Part shown: piece after piece, positions 42,693 through 52,836 of the stretch
Layout: every line of letters starts with the position of its first letter
Position numbering within the stretch: the first letter of the stretch is position 1
From: Desulfurobacterium indicum
GTDB taxonomy: Bacteria > Aquificota > Aquificia > Desulfurobacteriales > Desulfurobacteriaceae
Assembly: GCF_001968985.1 (NCBI RefSeq)
Contig: NZ_MOEN01000004.1
Location: 23,081 to 87,080, forward strand
Length of the DNA stretch: 64,000 nt
Direction of reading: 5' to 3'
The notes under the pieces: generated by a model
What the model was told of the DNA's origin: nothing
What the model saw: the letters and a program-made list of their open reading frames with translations, nothing else
Databases searched by the model: none
Translations under genes and position numbers: made by a program

Positions 42693-45143
42693 CTAAGCAA
42701 TTTCAACAAACTCCTCATTACCTTTAAAACGATATTTCATTAAATCTTTCAAATTGTCAAAACCTTTAAGTTCAGGATTTTCTTCCACAAACTCAAAAGC
42801 ATCTTCTCTTGCAATCTTCAAAAGCTCAAGATCGCGCCTCAAGTCAGCTATTTTAAACTCGCCTATGCCAGACTGCCTCGTTCCCATAAGCTCTCCCGGA
42901 CCTCTGAAGGCAAGATCCGCCTCTGCAACTTTAAATCCATCTGTGGTAGCTTCAAGAACCTTTAAACGCTTAATGGCATCTTCCCCTACCGTTCGTTTGG
43001 TTATAAGGAAACAGTAAGACTGCCTATCACTTCTACCCACTCTTCCCCTCAACTGATGAAGCTGGGCAAGACCGAACCTTTCCGCATGCTCAATCACCAT
43101 AACCGTCGCTTCGGGAACGTCCACTCCAACCTCTATAACTGTCGTTGAAACAAGAACCTGAAATTCTCCTGATTTAAACTTTGCCATCACATCATCTTTT
43201 TCTTCCTGCTTCATTCTTCCGTGAAGAAGACCCACAGAAAAACCTTTGAGCTTTTCATTCCAGAAATGGAACATATCCGTTGCTGCTTTTAACTCCATCT
43301 TTTCCGATTCTTCAACAAGAGGATAAACTATATAAACCCTGTTACCTTCAGACAGCTCCTTTTTTAAAAAAGAAACAACCTTCTCCATCTCATCATCAAA
43401 AATAATCTTCGTCTTCACAGGTTTCCGACCTGCCGGCATCTCATCAATTACCGAAATGTCAAGATCACCGTATGCCGTGAGAGCAAGCGTTCTCGGAATA
43501 GGTGTTGCCGTCATAACAAGAACATCAGGACGGTCACCTTTGTTTTTTAGCTCCGCCCTCTGCTTAACACCAAACCTGTGTTGTTCGTCAATAATAACAA
43601 GCCCAAGATTTTCAAACTCCACTTTTTCCTGAATAAGGGCATGAGTGCCGACAACAACCTTAAAATATCCTTTTTTAACCGCTTTAAGAGCCATATTCTT
43701 GGCTTTTGGAGTCATACTGCCGGTTAAAATGCCAACAGGAATACCAAAATGAGAGAAAAATTCTTTAAACTTTTTAAAATGCTGATTTGCAAGAATCTCG
43801 GTAGGAGCCATTACAGCAACCTGATAACCGCTCTTAACAGCAAAAAAAGCAGCCGCAGCAGCAACAACAGTTTTACCGCTACCGACATCCCCCTGAATCA
43901 ATCTATTCATCGGTTTACTATTTTTCATATCAGCAATTATCTCTTTTAAAACCCTTTCCTGAGCACCTGTCAGAGAAAAAGGCAGATGTTTCTTAAACTC
44001 TTCCAGCATCTCTTCATTTACCGGAAAAGCTATACCCTTATCTTCCTTTATCCTTTTCCTGACAAGAGCTAACGCTGTCTGGAACAAGAAAAACTCATCG
44101 TATATCAACCTTTTCTGATAAGGAGTTCTAAACTCCTCCAACTCTTCAATAGAAGACGTGGGAAAATGTACTTCCCATATTGAACGCGATATTGAAGGCA
44201 GTTTTCTCTTTCCTACTATCTCTTTTGGAAGATATTCGGGAAATCGCGGTGCTGCTTTCCTAACAACATATTCAATATCTTTTCTGACAAGATGTTGTTT
44301 CAGTCCTTCAGCTAAATGATAAACTGGAAGTATCACTCCTACTTTCGAATAATTCTTTTTTTCCTCGAAAACTTCAACTTCTGGATGAACCATGGTAAAG
44401 GAGAGGCCGCTCCTTTTAACCTTTCCATAAGCTATAACTTCTTTTCCGAGCTCTTTAGCCTGAGAAAAGAGTTTTTTGTAAAAACCGAAAACCCTCTGTT
44501 GAAGAAAAAGCAAAGTAATCTTTCCATGAGTATCGTAAAGTATAACTTTTAAAAGTTTTTTTCCTTTCTTTGTTAAAGTTTCCACAATTCCCACAACCTT
44601 CCCTTTAATAAGGGCTGTTTCTCCTTCCCTTAAAAGATTAAGTGGAGTCACGGTTGTTCGGTCTTCATACCTGAAAGGAACGTAGAAAAGAACATCAAAA
44701 ATGGTTTCCAATCCCAATTTTTTAAAGCGAGAAGAGGCAAACTTATTTAAACCTTTAACCGTTTCCGGAGATTGGAAGAAAGCTCTTACAGGATACTTCT
44801 CTTTTTCTTCCTTAAAACCTGAAGATGAGGAAGAAACGAGTTTTTCCGATTTTCTCTTACGAACATCTTCTTCTATCTCATCAAACGAAAACCTGAGAAC
44901 AAAAACGGTATGAAGCTCTTTGATAAAACGTTTTCTATCTTTTTCAGAAAGATACCTGTAATTCCTCAAAAACTTCTCCGCCTTATTGATAAAAGAAAGT
45001 CTCTTGCCGGACAAAAAAGGTTTTAATTGTGAAAACATTGCAAGCAAAGCCTTATCCGGATCTTTAATCCTGTCAAAATACTTAAAGTCTTCTTTAACCA
45101 GCAGAGTAAGAAGCCTTTTAATGTTTTCAAGCGTATCCTTCAT
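42693..45143 (-). CDS. recG: ATP-dependent DNA helicase RecG
   Basis: An 816-residue helicase that remodels stalled forks and branched DNA. An N-terminal extension of about 130 residues, as in Thermotoga and Aquifex RecG, precedes the wedge OB domain (FDVLFYVPFRYEDRTTV). Walker A is GDVGSGKTVVAAAA, the DExH-type motif is VIIDEQHRFGVKQR, then MTATPIPRTLALT and QLRGRVGRSDRQSYC. I chose ATG 45143 over GTG 45152 because AAGGTGA serves as its ribosome site. It is a single gene, divergent from the TPR lipoprotein. Confidence 0.95.
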   Translation of the reverse strand: MKDTLENIKRLLTLLVKEDFKYFDRIKDPDKALLAMFSQLKPFLSGKRLSFINKAEKFLRNYRYLSEKDRKRFIKELHTVFVLRFSFDEIEEDVRKRKSEKLVSSSSSGFKEEKEKYPVRAFFQSPETVKGLNKFASSRFKKLGLETIFDVLFYVPFRYEDRTTVTPLNLLREGETALIKGKVVGIVETLTKKGKKLLKVILYDTHGKITLLFLQQRVFGFYKKLFSQAKELGKEVIAYGKVKRSGLSFTMVHPEVEVFEEKKNYSKVGVILPVYHLAEGLKQHLVRKDIEYVVRKAAPRFPEYLPKEIVGKRKLPSISRSIWEVHFPTSSIEELEEFRTPYQKRLIYDEFFLFQTALALVRKRIKEDKGIAFPVNEEMLEEFKKHLPFSLTGAQERVLKEIIADMKNSKPMNRLIQGDVGSGKTVVAAAAAFFAVKSGYQVAVMAPTEILANQHFKKFKEFFSHFGIPVGILTGSMTPKAKNMALKAVKKGYFKVVVGTHALIQEKVEFENLGLVIIDEQHRFGVKQRAELKNKGDRPDVLVMTATPIPRTLALTAYGDLDISVIDEMPAGRKPVKTKIIFDDEMEKVVSFLKKELSEGNRVYIVYPLVEESEKMELKAATDMFHFWNEKLKGFSVGLLHGRMKQEEKDDVMAKFKSGEFQVLVSTTVIEVGVDVPEATVMVIEHAERFGLAQLHQLRGRVGRSDRQSYCFLITKRTVGEDAIKRLKVLEATTDGFKVAEADLAFRGPGELMGTRQSGIGEFKIADLRRDLELLKIAREDAFEFVEENPELKGFDNLKDLMKYRFKGNEEFVEIA

Positions 45144-45161
45144 AAAGTTCACCTTTTAAGG

Positions 45162-45170
45162 TGGTATAAT
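45162..45170 (+). promoter_or_regulatory. extended -10 promoter of the TPR-dcw run
   Basis: TGGTATAAT with a perfect TATAAT at 45165-45170, 41 bp before the TPR gene. No good -35 box. Confidence 0.5.
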
Positions 45171-45211
45171 TTGTTATAGTTAAAATATACCTATCCAAAG
45201 AGGATAACCAT

Positions 45212-46906
45212 ATGAAAAAAATTGCAGCCTTTTTGTCTATAATTGTGCTTACATCTTCCTGTGCCACACAACAAAAACCTGTTACAAAACCACCAGAAAC
45301 GATAAAAAAACAAAACAATAATTTCCTCTATTATTATATGAACTTCTCAATAGCTACAAAGGAAGGAAAAAAGAAAGAAGCAGAAAAGTATCTGAAAAAA
45401 GCACTAAAAGCCAGACCAAACGACACAGAATTAAAATTAACAGCCGCTATGTTCTACGCATCAACCGGTAACCTGGAAAAAGCAATAAAGATAACAAAAT
45501 CAATAAAAACAAATAACGAAAAAACACTCCGACTACTTGGAAAACTCCTCATAATGAACGGTCTGGACAAACAAGCCACCAGCGTTTTTTTAAAATTAAC
45601 CAAAAAATCAAACAAACCTGAAGACTACATAATCTGCGGCAAGCTCCTGATAGGCCAAAAACGCTACAAAAAAGCAACTGAAATATTGAACAAAGGGATT
45701 CACCTGGCCCCTGAAAACCCGCTTCTTAACTTCCTTGCAGGATACAGTTACTACAAGCTAAAGCAGTATAAAGAGGCTACAAAATATCTTATAAAAGCTG
45801 CCAGGCTCAACCCGGAAATAGATGATGCATACCAATTCCTGGAAGAAATCTATCAAAAAACACACGATAAAAGAATAAAAAGATTCTTTGAAAAGCTATG
45901 CAGAAACAAAAACGCACCGCTACCAGCGCTCAGGGAACTTGCAAAAATATACATAATAGACGGTGAAAAAGGAAAAGCCGTAAAAGTTTTAAACAAAATA
46001 GTAGAAAGAGAACCTTACAACCTGCAAAACTTAACGCAGGTTGCAACAAGTCTTCTAAACTTAAGGGAGTACAGTAAGGTTATTCCAGTAATAGAAAGAA
46101 TAACAAAACTGAATCCTGACAATCCAAACGTTTACTTTTTACTTGGGCTTGCCTACGAACTCACAGGACAGAAGGAAAAAGCGGTAAAAGCCTATGAAAA
46201 GTCACTTGATCTTTTCCCGGAAAACACAACCGTAATAGAACAACTGGCAACACTATATCTAAGACTCGGAAAACTAGAAGAAGCAAAAGCCTATTTTGAA
46301 AGGTTATACCAGCTCACTAAAAAGAGCGACTATGCACTTAGAATAGCCGCCATCGTCGATAAAAACGGAAACACTCAAGAAGCCTATGACTTCCTTAAAT
46401 CACTTATAAACAAAAAACCGGAAAATCCAAAAATATACTTTGCGCTGGCGGTTTACGCCGACAAACTGGGCAGGGAACAGGAAGCGGAAAATTATCTAAA
46501 AGAACTTCTGAAAAAAGACCCAGAAAATCCTTCAGCACTCAACTATCTAGCATATTTATACGCAAATAGAGGAGAAAACCTCCAGAAAGCACTTGAAATG
46601 ATAAAAAAAGCACTCAACAAACATCCGGACAATGGAGCATACATTGACACTTATGGATGGATACTGTTTAAACTAGGTGACTATGACAAAGCATGTACAA
46701 AACTGCAAAGGGCGTTTAAACTAACCAACGGAGATACCGTTGTTGAAGAACATTTAGGAGAATGCCTCTACTACAAAGGCGACTGGGAAAATGCAAGGAA
46801 ACATCTGAAAAAGTCTATACAGAAAATGACCGAAAATCCCGATTCTATAGAGGGTGAAGATAATATAAAATATAGAGCAGAAGAGATTCTTAAACGCCTT
46901 GAATAG
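45212..46906 (+). CDS. TPR-repeat lipoprotein
   Basis: A 564-residue lipoprotein. The signal peptide MKKIAAFLSIIVLTSSC has lipobox TSSC with Cys17. The rest is about a dozen tetratricopeptide repeats, for instance LLGLAYELTGQKEKAVKAYEK-type units (seen around residues 305-330) and ALNYLAYLYANRG near 440. TPR lipoproteins of this form help assemble outer-membrane or secreted complexes, as BamD and PilF do, but this one is not either. It heads the cluster leading into cell-wall genes, with 62 bp before the YtxH-like gene. Confidence 0.85.
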   Translation: MKKIAAFLSIIVLTSSCATQQKPVTKPPETIKKQNNNFLYYYMNFSIATKEGKKKEAEKYLKKALKARPNDTELKLTAAMFYASTGNLEKAIKITKSIKTNNEKTLRLLGKLLIMNGLDKQATSVFLKLTKKSNKPEDYIICGKLLIGQKRYKKATEILNKGIHLAPENPLLNFLAGYSYYKLKQYKEATKYLIKAARLNPEIDDAYQFLEEIYQKTHDKRIKRFFEKLCRNKNAPLPALRELAKIYIIDGEKGKAVKVLNKIVEREPYNLQNLTQVATSLLNLREYSKVIPVIERITKLNPDNPNVYFLLGLAYELTGQKEKAVKAYEKSLDLFPENTTVIEQLATLYLRLGKLEEAKAYFERLYQLTKKSDYALRIAAIVDKNGNTQEAYDFLKSLINKKPENPKIYFALAVYADKLGREQEAENYLKELLKKDPENPSALNYLAYLYANRGENLQKALEMIKKALNKHPDNGAYIDTYGWILFKLGDYDKACTKLQRAFKLTNGDTVVEEHLGECLYYKGDWENARKHLKKSIQKMTENPDSIEGEDNIKYRAEEILKRLE

Positions 46907-46968
46907 TTGTTCAAGCCGAAATAAATCAATAAATTAATTACAGAACAGGAAAGGAAGGAGGCTTACAG

Positions 46969-47274
46969 ATGAAAAAAGGAACGATAATGTTTATCCTTGG
47001 AAGTTTAGTCGGCGCAGGAGCAGCTTATCTTGCAACAACAAGAAAAGAAGAAATAATGGAGAAACTGCAGGAGCTCCAGGAGCAGCTTAAGGACAGCGAC
47101 CTTCCCGAAAGAGCGAAAAACCTTGTCAAAGAAATTGCGGAAAATATTCAGACTCTTATCATGTCTCCAGAAGAAGAGCTTTCTGAAGAAGAAAAAAAAG
47201 ATATCCTCGATGAAGTAGAATCCAAAATTCAAAAGTTGGAAGAAGCAATAAAAGGAGATGAAACGGAAGCTTGA
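46969..47274 (+). CDS. YtxH-like membrane-anchored coiled-coil protein
   Basis: A 101-residue protein. One N-terminal membrane helix with Gly-rich GSLVGAGAAYLATT (residues 11-24) is followed by a highly charged helical tail with Leu heptads (EIMEKLQELQEQLKD, IQKLEEAI). The layout fits the YtxH family of small envelope proteins of unknown role. The start ATG 46969 follows AAGGAGG. It overlaps the murE start by 4 bp. Confidence 0.7.
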   Translation: MKKGTIMFILGSLVGAGAAYLATTRKEEIMEKLQELQEQLKDSDLPERAKNLVKEIAENIQTLIMSPEEELSEEEKKDILDEVESKIQKLEEAIKGDETEA

Positions 47275-48719
47275 AACTATCAAAGTTAATAGAAAACAGT
47301 GACGTAAAACCTATCCTTTTCAAAGAGCACAACATCAAAGGTTTATCCGAAAATAGCCGGCAGATTGGTGCTGGCTATCTTTTTTTCGCGGTAAAAGGAT
47401 TTAAAACTGACGGCCACAAGTTTGCCGAAAGTGCCATATCCAGAGGAGCTGTTGCCGTAATAGGAACAGATGAAAAATTTCTAAAAAAACTGGCAGATAA
47501 AGGTATTACAACTCTACTAACAAGAAATATAAGAAAAACCGAAGCCTTGATAGCCCACAAATTTTTCGGAGAACCCTCAAAAAAATTAAAACTCATAGGA
47601 ATAACTGGAACAAATGGAAAAACAACAACATCATTTATCTTATACAACGCTTTAAAAAAAGCCAGCTTTAAAACAGGATTGATAGGAACCGTAGAATACA
47701 TAACCCCTAAAAGCAGAAAAAAAGCAGAAAGAACCACACCTCCTCCAATAGAATTAAATGCACTTCTAAAAAAAATGGTTGATGAAGGTACCGAATATGT
47801 GGTTATGGAAGTTTCATCTCACGCTGTTTCTCTTTCAAGGATTGAGGGATTAAACTTTCATGCAGGTATCTTCACAAACCTTTCACCTGAACACCTTGAC
47901 TTTTATAGAGACATCTTTGACTACTTTCTTGCTAAATACCAGTTTCTAAAACATATAAATCCGAAAGGATTTTTCCTGACAAACAGTGATAATTTTTTCG
48001 GAAGTATAATAGAAGGAACAAAACAGATAAGAACGTTCGAAACTCTATCTTACGGAAAATCTGGAAATTTCAGGCTAACTAACATACAGCCTCTCCCGGA
48101 CGGAACAGTAATAGAAATAACATTTAACAACAAAACTTACCATATCAAAACAAATCTAAAAGGAAAATACAACGCATATAATGTTACTGCCGCATTTGGC
48201 ACACTACTAAAACTTGGCATTAAAAATATAGAAGGAACATTCGAAAATATAAGAGTCCCGGGACGACTGGAAGAAGTTGTCCCAAATATCTATATAGATT
48301 ATGCTCACACACCAGACGCCCTCGAAAACGTCCTCAAAACATTAAAAGAGACATACCCTGACAGAAAACTTACCGTTGTATTTGGATGCGGCGGTGATAG
48401 AGATAAACATAAAAGACCTTTAATGGGAGCGATAGCTTCTAAAATTGCAGACAGAATAATAGTAACAACAGACAACCCCCGCTTCGAAAATCCAGACAAA
48501 ATAATAGAAGAAATTTTAGAAGGCTGTAACTTTCAAAAGACGGTTGTTATAAAAGACAGAAAAAAAGCAATAGAAAAAGCAATAAAAGAAAACGAAGGCA
48601 TTATATTGATAGCAGGAAAAGGACACGAAGAGTATCAGGAAATAAACGGAGAAAAGCACCATTTCAGCGACAGAGAAGCAGTATTAGAGGTAATAAATGA
48701 CACTAAAAGAAATAGCTGA
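47271..48719 (+). CDS. murE: UDP-MurNAc-tripeptide synthetase MurE (DAP type)
   Basis: A 482-residue Mur ligase that adds the third peptidoglycan stem residue. It has the ATP motif GITGTNGKTTTSF, ERTTPPPIELNALL, the carbamylated-lysine region, EVSSHAVSLSRIEGL and, decisive for substrate, TTDNPRFENP: DNPR recognises meso-diaminopimelate. LysC, encoded at 57853, feeds that precursor pathway. The start is TTG 47271 with a weak ribosome site, overlapping the YtxH gene. It overlaps murF by 23 bp. Confidence 0.94.
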   Translation: MKLSKLIENSDVKPILFKEHNIKGLSENSRQIGAGYLFFAVKGFKTDGHKFAESAISRGAVAVIGTDEKFLKKLADKGITTLLTRNIRKTEALIAHKFFGEPSKKLKLIGITGTNGKTTTSFILYNALKKASFKTGLIGTVEYITPKSRKKAERTTPPPIELNALLKKMVDEGTEYVVMEVSSHAVSLSRIEGLNFHAGIFTNLSPEHLDFYRDIFDYFLAKYQFLKHINPKGFFLTNSDNFFGSIIEGTKQIRTFETLSYGKSGNFRLTNIQPLPDGTVIEITFNNKTYHIKTNLKGKYNAYNVTAAFGTLLKLGIKNIEGTFENIRVPGRLEEVVPNIYIDYAHTPDALENVLKTLKETYPDRKLTVVFGCGGDRDKHKRPLMGAIASKIADRIIVTTDNPRFENPDKIIEEILEGCNFQKTVVIKDRKKAIEKAIKENEGIILIAGKGHEEYQEINGEKHHFSDREAVLEVINDTKRNS

Positions 48720-49989
48720 GATCACAGACGGGAAAATTATTGGAAATAAAGATATACAGGTTGAACGCTTCGAATTTGACTCAAGAAAAGTTAAAGGAAA
48801 CACTCTTTTTATCCCGTTAAAGGGGAAAAGAGACGGACATGACTTCATAGAAGATGCCTTTAAAAATGGAGCGGTTGCTACACTGACCGAAAAAGTTTTA
48901 AATCCACACTTCCCGGCAATTCATGTTAACGATACTATGGAAGCATTTAAAAAAATTGCCCTATTCAACCGCAAAAACTTCAGAGGGAAAACCATAGGAA
49001 TAACTGGTAGCGTAGGCAAAACGACAACAAAAGAACTGTTATCACATGTCCTATCGCGAAAGTTCACAGTTCACTCAAACATTGAAAGCTATAACAACCT
49101 TTTAGGAGTTATCCATACCCTTGCAAATCTCAAGCCATGCGACATTTACATTCAAGAAATAGGAACAAACAGCCCGGGAGAAGTCAAAGCCTTAACAAAA
49201 CTTGTAAAACCAAACATAGGAATTGTAACCGCAGTAGAACCGGGGCATCTCGAAGGATTCAAAACACTGGAAAATTTAATAAAAGAGAAATTTTCACTTC
49301 TAAAAAACACGGAAATTAAGATCGCCCCCTCTCATCTGACAAAAGAGGAAAACATATTGACCTTCGGGAAAGGTGGTATCGCCGAAATTCTGAACGCAAA
49401 TTTTTCACCTGAAGAAACAACATTTACGGCAAAAGTAAACAACACAACGATATCAGGAAAAGTTAAAGTGCCTGGAAAAGGCATACTAAACGCCGTTTTA
49501 ATAACTCTAATCATCGGAAATATTCTAAAAGTGCCTTACAATGAAATAATAGAACAGATAGAAACATTCAAACCGCCAAAATGGCGTATGGAAGTATTAA
49601 AACTTAAAAAAGTCACAATAATAAAAGACTACTATAACGCCAATCCAGCATCAATGAAAAATGCAATAGATGTTCTTTCCCTATACCAAAACCCTAAAGT
49701 AGCAATACTGGGAGAAATGCTGGAACTTGGAAATCACTCGGAAAAATTCCACGAAGAGATAGGCAAATATCTCACAGAAAAAGGAATTGAAGAAGCCATA
49801 TTTTTCGGTAAAAACAGCGCCTTCTATCTTTCAAATTTTAATGGCAAAGGTTATTATTTTAATAACAGAAAAGAATTCATGAACTTCCTAAGGAAGTTCA
49901 ATTTTAAAGGAAAAACCGTTCTTATAAAAGGTTCAAGAGGAAATCGGCTTGAAGACGTAGAAAACATAATAAAAGAGAGGTTTCAGTGA
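48697..49989 (+). CDS. murF: UDP-MurNAc-tripeptide-D-Ala-D-Ala ligase MurF
   Basis: A 430-residue cytoplasmic ligase that adds D-Ala-D-Ala to the UDP-MurNAc tripeptide. It has FDSRKVKGNTLFIPLKG at the N-terminus, the ATP motif GITGSVGKTTTKELL, IQEIGTNSPGEVKAL and KDYYNANPASMKNA. It is slightly shorter than E. coli MurF. Its substrate dipeptide is made by the next gene, ddl, whose GTG start overlaps the murF stop by 4 bp. Confidence 0.94.
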   Translation: MTLKEIAEITDGKIIGNKDIQVERFEFDSRKVKGNTLFIPLKGKRDGHDFIEDAFKNGAVATLTEKVLNPHFPAIHVNDTMEAFKKIALFNRKNFRGKTIGITGSVGKTTTKELLSHVLSRKFTVHSNIESYNNLLGVIHTLANLKPCDIYIQEIGTNSPGEVKALTKLVKPNIGIVTAVEPGHLEGFKTLENLIKEKFSLLKNTEIKIAPSHLTKEENILTFGKGGIAEILNANFSPEETTFTAKVNNTTISGKVKVPGKGILNAVLITLIIGNILKVPYNEIIEQIETFKPPKWRMEVLKLKKVTIIKDYYNANPASMKNAIDVLSLYQNPKVAILGEMLELGNHSEKFHEEIGKYLTEKGIEEAIFFGKNSAFYLSNFNGKGYYFNNRKEFMNFLRKFNFKGKTVLIKGSRGNRLEDVENIIKERFQ

Positions 49990-50858
49990 TAGTTGTTCTT
50001 AAAGGAGGACCTTCACCAGAAGCAGAAGTTTCCAGAAAAAGCGCAGCCGCTGTTGTAAAAGCTCTGAAAAACCTTGGATATGAAGTTTTAGACCTTGAAC
50101 TTGACGAAAACGTAGCAAAAAACTTGATAGAACTTAAACCCCAAAAAGTTTTTATAGCCCTGCACGGCGTCCCGGGAGAAGACGGCTCTGTTCAGGGGCT
50201 TTTAGAAACACTGAGAATACCATACACCGGCTGCGGAGTCGAGTCAAGTGCAATATGCATGGACAAAGACGCGACAAAACGCATCCTGAAAAGTTTTGGC
50301 ATTCCAGTTCCTGCCGGAGAAACCTACTTCTCCAAAAAAGAAGTCGATTGGATAGAGATACCTTGTGTCGTAAAACCTGCCAGAACAGGCTCAACAGTAG
50401 GTATATCCGTCGTAAAAAAACAGGAAGAACTCGAAAAAGCAGTTGAATTGGCTTTTAAATATGACACAAAAATAATTATAGAAGAATTTATAGAAGGAAG
50501 AGAACTAACGATTCCTGTATTAAACGGGAAAGCCCTTCCGATCGTAGGAATTATCCCTGAAGGTGGATTCTACGATTACGAAGCAAAATACAAGAAACAC
50601 ACCACAAAATATGAAGTCCCAACTCAGATACCTGAAAAAATTGCTAAAAAAATAAGAAAACTGGCTGAAAAAATATTCCACATTTTAGAATGTAAAGGCG
50701 CCGTAAGAATAGATTTAAGGCTCGACGAAATGAACGTTCCCTATATACTCGAAGTAAACACGATTCCTGGAATGACAGAACGCAGTCTGCTCCCGAAGTC
50801 GGCAGAAGCAGCGGGAATAACATTTGAAGAACTCATCGAGGAAATTCTTAAAGGATGA
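49986..50858 (+). CDS. ddl: D-alanine-D-alanine ligase
   Basis: A 290-residue ATP-grasp enzyme making the D-Ala-D-Ala dipeptide. It has the start VVLKGGPSPEAEVSRKSA, HGVPGEDGSVQGLLE, PCVVKPARTGSTVGISVV, EEFIEGRELTIPVL, RIDLRLDE and VNTIPGMTERSLLPKSA. It is compact but complete. The start is GTG 49986 in the murF stop; the 3' end overlaps ftsQ by 4 bp. Confidence 0.94.
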   Translation: MIVVLKGGPSPEAEVSRKSAAAVVKALKNLGYEVLDLELDENVAKNLIELKPQKVFIALHGVPGEDGSVQGLLETLRIPYTGCGVESSAICMDKDATKRILKSFGIPVPAGETYFSKKEVDWIEIPCVVKPARTGSTVGISVVKKQEELEKAVELAFKYDTKIIIEEFIEGRELTIPVLNGKALPIVGIIPEGGFYDYEAKYKKHTTKYEVPTQIPEKIAKKIRKLAEKIFHILECKGAVRIDLRLDEMNVPYILEVNTIPGMTERSLLPKSAEAAGITFEELIEEILKG

Positions 50859-51568
50859 AAAGGCCACTATTCATAATTTTCTCTATACTCATACTACTAT
50901 CAGGTTTGATGGTTTTCATTTATTCCCCGATGAAAATTGAGAAAGTCAAAATTAAACTCAACAAAAACTTATGGGGAAGCAAAATAACTGACATGCTAAC
51001 GGGACAAATATCGATAAACTCTCCTTATGATGAAAATAAAGTAAAAGACTTAAAGTCATTTATAAATTCACTTCCCTGGGTAAAAAAGGCAGATATCTCC
51101 TTCATCAAAGGAATATTAACTATTAATATAAAAGAAGAACCTGTAAATCTCTGCATTGTTGCCGACAACGAAGCTTATAATGTAGGAGAAAACGGATATA
51201 TTCTTGGAAAAAACAAAGAACTGTGTCCCAAAAATAAAACTTTTTTCTACAAAGGAAAAGCTCCATTTTTCACAAAAGATTCCAGAGGATTTCCAAAAGT
51301 CACAGAAGACACACTTCTTGAAATATCATTCATTACCCAATATCTGAAATCCGAAAATCCCATAAACGAAAAACCGGAAATTTTATTAACAGACACAGGT
51401 ATAAAATTATTATATCCTCAGCACAAAATAATAGTTTTTTTAGGAAATGGCGGAAATAGCTGGCAAAATTTCAAAAAATTGTTTAAAATTTTATCCAAGC
51501 CTTATTCCGGCTATTATGATTTAAGATTCTCAGGCCTTCTGATTGAGAAGGGGAGGAAAGATGATTGA
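50855..51568 (+). CDS. ftsQ: FtsQ-like cell-division protein
   Basis: A 237-residue single-pass protein. The membrane helix at about 5-25 (LFIIFSILILLSGLMVFIY) is followed by a POTRA-type domain (INSLPWVKKADISFIKGIL, ending INIKEEP) and a FtsQ/DivIB-type beta domain. FtsQ links early and late divisome proteins in the periplasm. Sequence identity in the family is low, so the call rests on form and its place between ddl and ftsA. The end overlaps ftsA by 8 bp. Confidence 0.85.
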   Translation: MKRPLFIIFSILILLSGLMVFIYSPMKIEKVKIKLNKNLWGSKITDMLTGQISINSPYDENKVKDLKSFINSLPWVKKADISFIKGILTINIKEEPVNLCIVADNEAYNVGENGYILGKNKELCPKNKTFFYKGKAPFFTKDSRGFPKVTEDTLLEISFITQYLKSENPINEKPEILLTDTGIKLLYPQHKIIVFLGNGGNSWQNFKKLFKILSKPYSGYYDLRFSGLLIEKGRKDD

Positions 51569-52811
51569 AGAAAAAATACTTACCATAGATTTAGGGACAA
51601 CCGAAATAAGAGCAGCCCTTGGCGTTGCAGACAGGAAAGGGAACAAAAAAATCATAGCCATGGCGTCTGCTCCTTCCAGAGGAATAAAAAGCGGAAACAT
51701 ATCCAGCGTAGTTTCCGTAAAAGACGCTCTCAACGAAGCCCTAAACAAGCTTAAAATAGAATCAGCAACGCATCTACCTAACGAGGCATACGTAATAATT
51801 TCAGGAACACATACATTAAGCTACAAAGTCGAAGCACAAATAAACTTTCCCGGTATTCAGACAATTCAATTCAAAGATGTAAATGATTTAAAAAATAAAG
51901 CGGAAAAAGAGCTTCTTGACAAAAAAGGACCACCTGTCAAACAACATTATGAAACAATGCATATTATTCCGCAAGAGTTCATAATAGAAAATTTGACAGG
52001 TATTCAAAATCCGGTAGGGCACAGCGGCAGAGAGCTTGCCATGAAAGCTCTCATCGTTCTTGTTACTAAACACACAAAAAGAACCATAGAAGAGCTTTTA
52101 AAAGACTGCGGACTTAAACTAAATGGGCTCATTCTCCAATCCCTTGCAGCATTTTACGGTACGAAAGGAAAAGAAAAAACATACTTTAACAATAACCTTT
52201 TCATATATATGGGCGCCGGAACTACTGAATACTTCTACTTTAGAGAAGATAAACCCGTATTTAACAAGTATATCCCTGACGGTGGAAACGACATAATAGA
52301 ATTTATCTTAAGCAAGCTGAAACTTAACAGAAAAGAGATTGAGAAACTGTTTCTGGAACACGGAAGTGCTTACGCGTTCAAAGTTCCTCAAAATGAATAC
52401 ATCACAATCTCTCTTGGTGGTAAACTTGCCAAATTACCGAAGATTGTTATTCCTGCTCTGGTGCAGATAAGATTGAAAAAAATCCTCAAAGATATAAAAA
52501 CGGAGCTTGAAAACACAGACCCCTCAATGGTTGTAAATTTGAATAAAATCTACCTTGCAGGGGGACTTACAAAACTTAAAGATATAGACATTCTAACCAA
52601 AAAAATATTTAAAGCACCCGTAGAAATATGCCACCCTGACTACAACGTCTTAGACCTTTCACTGACACCTGTAATCGGAGGTATAAACTACATAGCTGCG
52701 ACAAGAAAACCGGAAGGAAAGCTCTTTGAAGTAAAGGACGATATAATTCCAAAAAGGCACGAAGCCGGCTTTTTTGGATGGTTTAAAAGACTTATTGATC
52801 AATTAATCTGA
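51561..52811 (+). CDS. ftsA: Cell-division protein FtsA
   Basis: A 416-residue actin-like ATPase that tethers FtsZ to the membrane. The phosphate-1 motif is LTIDLGTTEIRAAL. A 1C domain has GIQTIQFKDVNDL, then YMGAGTTEYFYF and YLAGGLTKLKDI; the C-terminus GFFGWFKRLIDQLI is the amphipathic membrane-targeting helix. The start ATG 51561 follows AGGGGAGG; an upstream in-frame TTG 51543 lies inside ftsQ and lacks a ribosome site. Confidence 0.93.
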   Translation: MIEEKILTIDLGTTEIRAALGVADRKGNKKIIAMASAPSRGIKSGNISSVVSVKDALNEALNKLKIESATHLPNEAYVIISGTHTLSYKVEAQINFPGIQTIQFKDVNDLKNKAEKELLDKKGPPVKQHYETMHIIPQEFIIENLTGIQNPVGHSGRELAMKALIVLVTKHTKRTIEELLKDCGLKLNGLILQSLAAFYGTKGKEKTYFNNNLFIYMGAGTTEYFYFREDKPVFNKYIPDGGNDIIEFILSKLKLNRKEIEKLFLEHGSAYAFKVPQNEYITISLGGKLAKLPKIVIPALVQIRLKKILKDIKTELENTDPSMVVNLNKIYLAGGLTKLKDIDILTKKIFKAPVEICHPDYNVLDLSLTPVIGGINYIAATRKPEGKLFEVKDDIIPKRHEAGFFGWFKRLIDQLI

Positions 52812-52836
52812 GAGAACACATAAATGGAGGTTGTAA